Both the position numbers and the translations under genes were made by a program. DNA of 31,693 nucleotides from an uncultured bacterium (GTDB lineage Bacteria; Verrucomicrobiota; Kiritimatiellia; RFP12; UBA1067). Positions 1 to 7,200 of this stretch are shown in pieces (position 1 is the first letter of the stretch; every line of letters starts with the position of its first letter). The notes beneath the pieces were generated by a model. That model was not told the DNA's origin. It ran no database searches and saw only the letters and a list, made by a program, of their open reading frames with translations. The DNA is taken from the NCBI GenBank assembly GCA_902779075.1, contig CACZAK010000028.1, positions 1-31,693 of the forward strand. Reading direction: 5' to 3'.

Positions 1-197
1 CTAATTTCGCAATCCCTCTGCTCCCATGCCACCGTGTTCAACGGGGCTTGGCAACCATATTAGACGCTACACCATCCCCAACTTTGCGACATTACCAAAA
101 AGTCTTGCCTGGGAAGTGAGGAAAGTTTGGCCCCAAAGAACAAATAGGCGCAAAGGAGGGCGAGCCATCCTTGGCGAGCCGCATGGTTTGAAGCGGT
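1..197. other. Window edge, no gene recognised
   Basis: I find no convincing coding region, RNA gene or promoter here. The one open frame that starts at 26 encodes a basic peptide of about 60 residues with no recognisable pattern and no ribosome binding site. The stretch is less GC-rich than the genes that follow, which fits intergenic or decayed sequence. Confidence 0.4.
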
Positions 198-471
198 TTG
201 AGGTTTAAAGTGCACGGATTACAAATCTACGTTCCGGCGGACTTCGTCGAGAACGTGGCGGCGTGGTCCGCGAACTGGGCCGAGGCGAAGCGCCTCCTGA
301 AGGAGATGAGCGAGATCGCCCAGACGGGCGCTCCCGGCAGACGCAAAGGCATTTTGTGCGGCCGTTACGGAACATCTCTACGAGAGGAAACGGTCACCGA
401 AGAAGGTGCGGAATCTGTTCAAGAAGCCGGAAGTGCGCTATGCTGCCGACGACAGCCTAGCCGATGGTTGA
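198..471 (+). pseudogene. Frameshifted remnant of an unknown protein
   Basis: Two plausible protein segments lie in adjacent frames. The first runs from about 198 to 325 (for example LQIYVPADFVENVAAW, then EAKRLLKEMSEIAQ). The second runs in the next frame from about 331 to a TGA at 469-471 (LPADAKAFCAAVTEHLYERK, then KKPEVRYAADDSLADG). Both have the composition of real helical protein, and neither is complete alone, so a single-base indel near 321-335 would join them. No ribosome binding site precedes the TTG at 198 or the GTG at 210, so the 5' end may also be missing. I do not recognise the family. Alternatives are a sequencing or assembly error in an intact small gene, or chance reading frames. 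Confidence 0.35.
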
Positions 472-511
472 AAGATACCAACATTATCCCTGGCCACCAC
501 AATAGTAACCG

Positions 512-1804
512 TCAATTGAAACGCTCGCGGTTGATCCAGAGGCCGAGGGCGGGGTTGGGGATGAAGTAGATCTCCTCGCCGTCCACGGTGTTGTAGCCGT
601 AGGCGAGTTTCGTGGGATCGTACTTCGCCGCCATCTCGTCGTAATCCGCCGCCTTGAAGCCGACGCCTTCCACCTCTTCCTTCGTGATGTTCTTCACGCA
701 GTAGGTGATGGAGAAGCGTCCGTCGGAGGAGCCATGGATGAGGTGTGCCGCCGCGCCCATGTTCGCGCGGAGGTCGTCGGCGTCCGGACGCTGGAACACC
801 TCCAGCGTGTGGAGTCGCCCGCGGTAACCGTACTTGCGGATGAGCTTGTCCACGGTCGCGTCCTCGCCGAAGCGCTCCACGCCGGGTGCGAGGATAATCA
901 GCTCGCCGCCGTCCGCCATCGCCATGCGCGTGCGGTACACGGCCTTGTTGCCGAGCCAGGTGGAGGTGAATTCCGACGGGTCGAGGTACACGACGCACTT
1001 CTTGAGCCCGTGCTCCACGTAGTCCACGTTCTTCTGCTGGGCGAGCTTCACGGCTTCGGTGAGGCAGTTGCGTCCTTCGCCGATGAAGAGGCCGTGCGTG
1101 CGGATCTTGCCGCCGGGGGCCGTGGTGACGGTGAGGCAGAAGAGGATCGGACGCTTTCCGTAGATGAAGTGCTCCATCGCGTAGTCGAACAGGCGGCGCA
1201 CGGGCGTGTGGTCGCGTCCCATCGCCTGCTCCATACCGCACACCGCGCCGATCATGTGGCTCGCGTTGATCATACCGGAGCCGCCCGTGCCCACGAAGAG
1301 GTTCTTCGCGTGGTTGGCCATGCCGATCACCTCGTGCGGCACGACCTGTCCGGGCGAGATCACGAGGTCGTACTTCGGGTCCATCACGAGCTTGTTCACC
1401 TCCACTGGGAGGGATTCCTTCCAGAGTCCGCCCGAGATTTCCTCCACGGCCTCGGCGGGGATGTCGCCGAGCTTCACCACGTCGGTGCGCCAGTTGTGCA
1501 CGATCATCTTCTCGAAGGGAATGTCGCCGAACATCGCCTTCCACTGCGTCTCGCTCACGGGCACGTGCGTGCCGAGCGCGGGCAGCACGTCCACGTTCAC
1601 GCCGCGTTCGGTCAGGAAGCGGTAGTAGAAGTTCGTGATGAAGCCGGCGTTCGAGTGGAAGCGCGTGAAGTCCGGCGGGAGGATGAGGACGTTGCGCAGC
1701 TCGCCGGCGTCGAGCGCGGGCTGGAGCGTCTGCGCGAGCGCGGCGCGGATTTCGTCGTCGGTGAGTCCCGCGTCCGTCGCGGCGATCTTGAAGGTTTCCG
1801 TCAT
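512..1804 (-). CDS. LarA-family (DUF2088) nickel-pincer racemase/epimerase
   Basis: This is a cytoplasmic enzyme of the lactate racemase family, whose founder interconverts D- and L-lactate using a nickel-pincer nucleotide bound to a lysine. All the active-site landmarks are visible at the right spacing: Asp45 and Arg48 (PDFTR), His80 (ALGTH), His157 (VPHEV), the cofactor lysine Lys167 exactly ten residues after His157, and His183 sixteen residues after that (NASHMIG). The length of 430 residues is normal. An in-frame ATG at 1843 exists, but the ATG at 1804 is preferred because GAGGAG lies about 7 bases before it and the family homology begins there. The gene is transcribed alone and diverges from the SIS gene. 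None of the cofactor genes larB, larC or larE is in the window. Family members act on several 2-hydroxy acids, so the substrate is open. Confidence 0.85.
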   Translation of the reverse strand: MTETFKIAATDAGLTDDEIRAALAQTLQPALDAGELRNVLILPPDFTRFHSNAGFITNFYYRFLTERGVNVDVLPALGTHVPVSETQWKAMFGDIPFEKMIVHNWRTDVVKLGDIPAEAVEEISGGLWKESLPVEVNKLVMDPKYDLVISPGQVVPHEVIGMANHAKNLFVGTGGSGMINASHMIGAVCGMEQAMGRDHTPVRRLFDYAMEHFIYGKRPILFCLTVTTAPGGKIRTHGLFIGEGRNCLTEAVKLAQQKNVDYVEHGLKKCVVYLDPSEFTSTWLGNKAVYRTRMAMADGGELIILAPGVERFGEDATVDKLIRKYGYRGRLHTLEVFQRPDADDLRANMGAAAHLIHGSSDGRFSITYCVKNITKEEVEGVGFKAADYDEMAAKYDPTKLAYGYNTVDGEEIYFIPNPALGLWINRERFN

Positions 1805-1833
1805 TTTGTAGCTCCTCGTTGGGTGGTGCGGGA

Positions 1834-1839
1834 AGTATA
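1834..1839 (-). promoter_or_regulatory. Extended -10 promoter of the LarA-family gene
   Basis: On the minus strand the sequence reads TGG then TATACT, a good extended -10 element. It ends 29 bases before the start codon at 1804, which leaves a leader of about 22 bases containing the GAGGAG ribosome binding site. I see no convincing -35 hexamer. The same TGn-TATACT form precedes several other genes in the window. Confidence 0.6.
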
Positions 1840-1891
1840 CCACAATGCGGCGCGGTAGGGAATGGCTCTTGCGGAAAAGAGAGGATTTTGA

Positions 1892-1897
1892 TATTGT
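1892..1897 (+). promoter_or_regulatory. Extended -10 promoter of the SIS-domain gene
   Basis: TGA followed by TATTGT, with TTGCGG seventeen bases upstream as a weak -35 (1869-1874). The leader to the start codon would be about 38 bases and contains AAGGAG at 1930-1935. It shares the 131-base divergent gap with the LarA promoter on the other strand. Confidence 0.45.
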
Positions 1898-1941
1898 ATC
1901 GCCAAGTCAAAATGTAGACTTACGAGAAGAAGGAGCAAATG

Positions 1942-3744
1942 ATGGTAAAGATGGCACGGTTTGTGGCAGCAGGCGTGGCGGCGGTCGCGGCAAGCGCGAC
2001 ACTTCAGGCCTTCGAGTGTTCGGAGTCGGCGAAGGCCAAGGCTCGGGACTTCATCGACAACGAGAAGCAGTTCCACCTGGGCTTCATCCCCACGGAGCAG
2101 TCGAACCCGATCACGGCGACGCTTGAGGAGGATTTCAAGCGCTCAACGCTTGCGGGAGTGCAGTGTCTCCAGCGCGGCGACAGGCAGATTCCGATCACGA
2201 TGCGGCATGTGTTCGCTGGCGAGAAGTTCGAGAAGCTCGTCTCGTCGATGGTGGATACTCTCCAGGCGCCGAAGGGACGGATCATCTTCTCGGGCTGCGG
2301 CGCGACGGGACGCCTCTCCATCCTGCTGGAATCCATGTGGCGCGACTTCTTCTACCGCCGCGCGGCGGAGCTCACGCCGGCGGAGCGCGCGCTTGCGGAC
2401 CGTTCTGCGTCGATCATGACGGGCGGCGACTTCGCGCTCATCAAGAGCGTGGAGTTCTTCGAGGACTTCGCGGAGGGCGGACGCCGCCAGGCCGCCGCGC
2501 TCAACGTGGGCGAGGGCGATACTTTCGTGGCCATCACCGAAGGCGGCGAGACGTCGTCCGTGTTGGGTACGCTCCAGTACGCCGCCGAACACGGGGCGAA
2601 GTGCTTCCTCGTGTTCAACAACCCAGCCGACCTCCTGCGCGCGCACCTCGACCGCTGCCGCGAGGCGATCGACAACCCGAAGGTGACGGTACTTGATATT
2701 TACTGCGGTTCGATGTCGCTCGCAGGCTCCACCCGCATGCAGGCCACCAGCTCCGAACAGCTCCTCGGCTCGTGCGCACTTGAAGCGGCGCTCTGCCGCG
2801 TGATGCCGCGCTTCGCGAAGGAGACGGCGAAGGACTACACCGTCGCGTTCGAGAAGCTGCTCGCTGGTCTCGAGTCGTCCGGCGGACGCGCCGGCCTCGT
2901 GAGGGCGATTGAGTTCGAGAAGGGCGTCTACGAGAAGCACGGACGCATCACGTATCTCGCCGATAAGTGCATGCTCGATCTCTTCACGGACAACACGGAA
3001 CGCTCCCCCACGTTCATGCTGCCGCCGCTCCGCTCCAGCCGCGACAAGCACCTCGCGCAGAGCTGGGCGTTCGTGAAGAACCCGCTCCATCCAACGGTCG
3101 CGTGCTGGAACGAGATGATGCGTAGGCATCCGCGCTGCCTGGAGTTCACGAGCGAGGACGCCCGTTCGCTCAAGATGCCGCAGCGGTTCATCGACTCGCC
3201 GCCGCTCATCAAGTATTCCGACCTCATCACCTACATGATCGGCAACGAACCCGCGCCTGAACGCATTCAGGGCTACACCCGCGCGGCGGCCGTGATGCTG
3301 ACTGTCGGAGACCGTCCGTCCGAGTTCGTGGCGGCCGCAGAGAAGCTCGCGGCGGCATGGCCGGAACAGGTCGTTTTCCACATCGGCCCAGGAGGCGCGG
3401 GCCTGTCGCGTCCTGCCATCCACATCGACATGCCCATAGCGGATTCGCCGCTTGAGATATGGAAACACCTTGCCGTGAAGCTCGCGTTCAACTGTCTCTC
3501 CACCGGCACGATGGCCGCGATGGGGCGCGTGGCGGGCAACTGGATGAGCTGGGTGTCGATCTCCAACAAGAAGCTCATCGACCGCGGCATCCGCCTCCTG
3601 GTGGAGCTGGGCGGCATATCCTACGAGGAGGCGGCGCAGCGTCTTTTCGCCGCCGAGGAGTGGGTGGAGTCGCAGGACTGGACCGGCAAGGAGACGCCCT
3701 GCGCCGTGCAGATTGCGCTGAAACGTCTACGCGAAGGCAAGTGA
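1942..3744 (+). CDS. Tandem SIS-domain protein, GKRP/MurQ-like, with signal-peptide-like N-terminus
   Basis: The protein has two sugar-phosphate isomerase (SIS) domains in the MurNAc-6-phosphate etherase/glucokinase regulatory protein arrangement. Residue numbers count from the ATG at 1939. Domain 1 has GCGATGR at 119-125, EGGETSSV at 201-208 and GSTRM at 263-267. Domain 2 lacks the Gly-rich loop but keeps TERSPTF at 353-359, like the ECPPTF loop that carries the MurQ catalytic Glu. It also has a MurQ-type segment near 519-536 (CLSTGTMAAMGRVAGNWM) and the SNKKLIDRG helix at 542-550. The role is therefore a phosphosugar-binding regulator or an etherase-like enzyme. The first 24 residues are hydrophobic and Ala-rich and end in LQA, like a signal peptide, which is unexpected for this family. 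AAGGAG lies 6 bases before the ATG at 1942; the ATG at 1939 is the alternative. Confidence 0.75.
   Translation: MVKMARFVAAGVAAVAASATLQAFECSESAKAKARDFIDNEKQFHLGFIPTEQSNPITATLEEDFKRSTLAGVQCLQRGDRQIPITMRHVFAGEKFEKLVSSMVDTLQAPKGRIIFSGCGATGRLSILLESMWRDFFYRRAAELTPAERALADRSASIMTGGDFALIKSVEFFEDFAEGGRRQAAALNVGEGDTFVAITEGGETSSVLGTLQYAAEHGAKCFLVFNNPADLLRAHLDRCREAIDNPKVTVLDIYCGSMSLAGSTRMQATSSEQLLGSCALEAALCRVMPRFAKETAKDYTVAFEKLLAGLESSGGRAGLVRAIEFEKGVYEKHGRITYLADKCMLDLFTDNTERSPTFMLPPLRSSRDKHLAQSWAFVKNPLHPTVACWNEMMRRHPRCLEFTSEDARSLKMPQRFIDSPPLIKYSDLITYMIGNEPAPERIQGYTRAAAVMLTVGDRPSEFVAAAEKLAAAWPEQVVFHIGPGGAGLSRPAIHIDMPIADSPLEIWKHLAVKLAFNCLSTGTMAAMGRVAGNWMSWVSISNKKLIDRGIRLLVELGGISYEEAAQRLFAAEEWVESQDWTGKETPCAVQIALKRLREGK
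1981..2000 (+). repeat. Possible copy of the ACAAG-loop palindromic repeat
   Basis: Twenty bases match the complement of the palindrome at 3873-3897 at 19 positions; the only difference is the first base of the loop (GCAAG for ACAAG). It lies inside the SIS gene and encodes the Ala-rich part of its hydrophobic N-terminus. The match stops before the outer arm, so chance similarity in GC-rich Ala codons remains possible. Confidence 0.3.
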
Positions 3745-3749
3745 AGACC

Positions 3750-3830
3750 ATGGACGTTCCGAGGTGGAAGGACCTCGTGGTGCCGGAGGAGTGGGATAAG
3801 GAATGGGCTAACGACCGCCGCTGGTCGTAA
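3750..3830 (+). CDS. Possible 26-residue Trp-rich small protein
   Basis: A short reading frame begins at ATG 3750, five bases after the SIS gene stop, and ends at TAA 3830. The peptide has four Trp residues and many charged ones (PRWKDLVVPEEWDKEW, then ANDRRWS). I do not recognise it. No clear ribosome binding site precedes it apart from purines in the end of the SIS gene (CGAAGGCAAG), so it would depend on read-through coupling. It could equally be the 3' remnant of a lost gene or a chance frame. Confidence 0.25.
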   Translation: MDVPRWKDLVVPEEWDKEWANDRRWS

Positions 3831-3872
3831 GCGCTCCCCAAGCACACAAGCCAATGTGATGCCTTTAGCGGG

Positions 3873-3897
3873 AGCGGTCGCGCTTGTCGCGACCGCT
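3873..3897 (-). repeat. Dispersed palindromic (REP-like) element, copy A
   Basis: A perfect 10-base inverted repeat (AGCGGTCGCG and its complement) encloses the 5-base loop CTTGT. Read on the minus strand the loop is ACAAG and the element continues into CTCCCGC, exactly as in the two copies at 11296-11373. No T-run follows, so this is not an intrinsic terminator. The match to a separate locus in the opposite orientation supports a dispersed element over a local hairpin. Confidence 0.65.
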
Positions 3898-4001
3898 GCG
3901 GCTCGCGTGGACGCTCGCCCTCCCGTTTCACGCTTTCCACCCATGGCCCTACAATTGGGAAAATCTTTCGACACCCTCTTGCGTGCCCGCACAGGATTTG
4001 T

Positions 4002-4007
4002 TACACT
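4002..4007 (+). promoter_or_regulatory. Candidate promoter inside the intergenic region
   Basis: TTGCGT (3979-3984), a 17-base spacer, and TACACT preceded by TGT, which makes an extended -10. It has the same form as the gene promoters of this window, yet no protein gene follows within 280 bases. It could drive a short non-coding transcript or be the distal promoter of the gene at 4289. Confidence 0.35.
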
Positions 4008-4012
4008 ACCGT

Positions 4013-4078
4013 CAGCACACCCTCGTAAGCCTATGGGTTTCGGCCTATGCTCAAATTTCGGGGGTTTTCCCTTTTTTT
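4013..4078 (+). ncRNA. Possible small RNA of about 65 nt
   Basis: The interval is bounded by an extended -10 promoter at its 5' side and a short hairpin plus T-run at its 3' side. Inside it GCCTATG occurs twice. No known RNA family is recognised and the terminator hairpin is weak, so this rests on the spacing of the two signals alone. Confidence 0.2.
4060..4078 (+). terminator. Weak intrinsic terminator candidate
   Basis: Five G residues, a TTTT loop, CCC and a run of seven T. The stem has three GC pairs and up to two GU pairs, and at least five T remain as the tail. This is the only hairpin with a T-run I find between genes in the window. Confidence 0.3.
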
Positions 4079-4137
4079 ATGAATAGCGCTTATACAAAAC
4101 CTGCCTTGTTATGCCCGAATGGCCGCTGACGGTGCGC

Positions 4138-4167
4138 TTGACAGCGGTGCGACGGCGCGAGTATAAT
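4138..4167 (+). promoter_or_regulatory. Sigma70-type promoter of the large exported protein
   Basis: A perfect TTGACA at 4138-4143, an 18-base spacer and a perfect TATAAT at 4162-4167. Transcription would start near 4174, inside the TTTTGCAAAA palindrome, leaving a leader of about 115 bases. It is the only promoter in the window with both hexamers at consensus. Confidence 0.8.
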
Positions 4168-4288
4168 ATTTTGCAAAATCTTTGCAATCTCTTTGCCGTG
4201 CCATGACAACTCCGAGAACCAGAATTGATTTAATGTGTGTCGTCACGGGCAAGAGGGTCTGCGACGAAAAAAGAAAGGACATCAAGTC

Positions 4289-7200
4289 ATGAAAAGAGAA
4301 CCCATTCAGGCAGTTGCCGCGGCGCTTGCGTTGGCGGCGCTGCCGCTCGCGCTCTGCGCGCTGAACCTTTCCGACAAGTCGGACATCCGCTTCGCTGAGG
4401 CGTATGCGTTTTCCACCAACCGCGCGGCGCTGATCGCCACGCTACCCCCCGAATCGAAGGCGTGGTTCACGTATTCGATCCTTGACGCCCAGACAGAGGG
4501 ACGCCTCGCCGACGCCGACGCCCTGCTGAACAAGTGGGACGCGCTTCGTACCACCGGCAGCCGGGGTTGGGACAACGCGAGTTTCACCGCCCTGCGCGAC
4601 CGTCAGGACTTCCTGTGTTACGACCATGACAGCGCTGCGGGCAAGGACGCCATCTGGCGGCTCAAGCGCGCACTTGGCGACGCCGGGATCAAGTCGGGCC
4701 TCCCGGTGCGGGAGTCCGAAATCCAGCCGAATACGTATCCCTCGGAGCTGGACCAGGATCAAATCGCCTTTGCGAAGCTGTGGCGCCATAGCCCGTACAT
4801 GGATCGTGCGACCCGTCTGCCGGAGAAGTTCAGGTTCATCGCCTTTCTCGAAGATTCGGCCTGCACGAACGCCGCGATAAACGAGCTCGTCGCCCGCGAG
4901 GACTTCCTTCCCGACACGCCGGGGATGTTCGACCACCTCCTTGCGTACCTGAAGGCCGGCGAGGGCGAAGACGCCGAACGACGCAGGTCCGTCGCGGCAG
5001 GGCGTTTCGCCAACCTCACGCTCGCCCAGCTCGACGCGCTCGCGAAGGCCCTGAAGGACAACCCGCGCTGGAGTCTCACCGGCGGCCCCACGTACAGGAA
5101 CGGGCATCCGGTCCACAACAGCAGCAGCCGCGCCTTCATCGACGCGGTGTTCGCCAAGCTCGTCCCCGGCGCGGACGATGACGCCACGGATTTCACCGTG
5201 AGGGAAAAAATTCTCAAACGGCGTCTCGCGTTCGCGGAGTCGCTCGGCGAAAGCGTGCGGAAGGAACGGCTCCTGACGGAACAGAAGAGCCTTCTCGCGC
5301 TCTACAGCGAATACGGACTCGAATCGGAAAACGTCGACTTGTTCTGGACGTACCTCACGACCTACGGAAGCGGACACGCCATGTCCGGCGACGACCTGAT
5401 CGGCAAATACCTCTGCGCGTGCCGCCAGGTGGCGCGTCCGCGACAGGGACAGCACCCCTCCGACTTCCACGGCTACGTTGACTGCCGTTTCTCGAACGCG
5501 ACGATCGCCGAGTACGATCTCGTCTCAGGAAAGCCTCCCGCAGAGGTCGATGTCGGCGCGCTCTCGCCCGAGAAGTACAAGGAGATACAGGAGCGCGTCG
5601 AGCTGAACTGGGCGCGCTCCAATCCGCGCCGCTTCGCGTCCGGCGACGCCGTGTCGCTCGCGATCGACGTGAAGAACGTGCCGAAGATGCGCGTGGCTGT
5701 GTTCGAGCTGGACGCTGCCGCCGCGTGCCGCGAGGCGAAGGGCGAGGTCGCCGCGGACATCGACCTTGACTGCGCCGTGCCGACGCACGTCAGGACAATT
5801 GACTACACCACGCCGTCCGTCCTGCGCCACCGCGAGACGCTGGAATTCCCGGAACTGAAGGAACCCGGCCTCTACGTGGTCGAGTGTTCCGGACAGGGCG
5901 TCGCGAGCCGTGCGCTCGTGCGCAAGGGACGTCTCCGCGCCACGGAGCGCCGAGACGCGGCCGGACACGTGTTCGCCGTGCTCGACGAGGAGGGCCGAAT
6001 CGTCAAGGGCGCGAAACTGTGGCTCGGCGAGACCGTGTTCAAGGCGGATGAGAGCGGCGAGATTTCCGTCCCCTTCGCGACAACCGACCGGGAGGCGTGC
6101 AAGAAGACCGCCCTCATCGAGGCGGGACGCCTCGCCACGACCGTCGCGTTCAATCACGTGACGGAGTCGTACTCGCTCGCGCTGGGCGTGGTGCTGCCGC
6201 CGGAGGCGCTTGTCGCCGGACGCGAGGCGACCGCGCTCATCCGTCCCGTCCTCAAGACGAGCGGCGTGCAATCGACGCTGAAGATCATCGAGAAACCGGT
6301 CCTGTCCGTGACGTTCAGCGACGTCAGGGGGCGCGAGACCGTGAAGAAGTTCCCCGGCTTCGAGCTCCGCGACGACGCGGAGAGCGTCTGCCGGTTCAAG
6401 GTGCCGGCCAATCTGTCAGTCGTCGATTTCCGGTTGGAGGGCACGGTGAAGCGCGCGTCTGGCGGCGACGACGAGCGCGTGGTGGCGACGTGGAGCTGTC
6501 CGGTAAACAGCATTGCGGGGACGACCATCGTCGAGCAGCTCTTCCTGCGCCGCACGTCCGAGGGATATTTCCTCGAGTGCCGCGGCAGGACCGGCGAGCC
6601 GCTTCCGCACCGCGCCATGACCATCGGCTTCCACCACCGCGTGGTGCATGAGGAAAATTCGCAGCTTTGGCGATGGGTCACGCTCCAGTGCGACGGGAAC
6701 GGCGTGGTCAAGCTGGGGCCGCTCGTTGACATCGACCGAATCAAGCTCGGCAAGTACTATATCGGCGAGCGGACCACCGGCCACTTCGAGGGATACGAGT
6801 GGAAGCTGGACTGCGGCGTCAAGTGGCCGTACGGGACGAAGACGATCGCGTCCGCCGAGGGCGAGACGATCGAGTTGCCGGTGCGCGGGCTCTTTGACGG
6901 CGCGTGGCCGGGCGCGGACAAGATGGAGAACCGCGTCTCGCTGCTCGCCGTCAGCAAGGACGGCAGTTACACGGCTGACTGCATCGGCGCCTGCTCGTAC
7001 TCGAACGGCGTGTTGCGGATCGCGGGGCTTCTCGCGGGCGACTACCGCCTCACGTTCCGGACGGAGAACATCCCGACGGTGAAGATAGCCGTCGTGCGAA
7101 CCGGGGAAGGCGTCGGCGAGGGCGGAGTCGTCGCGGGCGCGGCGCGCGCCGTGACGGACACCGGCGCGCCGAACACGCTCCGAATCGAGTCGGCGGACGT

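Larger units (their letters stand above)
3831..4288. other. 458-base intergenic region with repeat, possible small RNA and promoter
   Basis: No protein gene is supported here. It holds, in order, a GC-rich palindromic repeat (3873-3897) with a GC-rich tail to about 3930, an extended -10 promoter (4002-4007) followed by a weak hairpin with a T-run (4060-4078), and a near-consensus promoter (4138-4167) with a leader of about 115 bases for the large exported protein. Just after that promoter, TTTTGCAAAA (4169-4178) and TTTGCAA (4181-4187) sit over the expected transcription start and could be an operator. Confidence 0.5.

Noticed and set aside
734..1858. Plus-strand open frame opposite the LarA-family gene
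   Set aside because: It is His- and Val-rich shadow sequence. The minus strand keeps every LarA catalytic residue.
2143..3468. Minus-strand open frame opposite the SIS gene
   Set aside because: Composition is typical of a GC-rich complement, and the MurQ-like motifs are on the plus strand.
3575..3940. Minus-strand frame with a Pro/Arg-rich peptide over copy A of the repeat
   Set aside because: The peptide arises from translating the palindromic repeat and its GC-rich flank, not from a gene.
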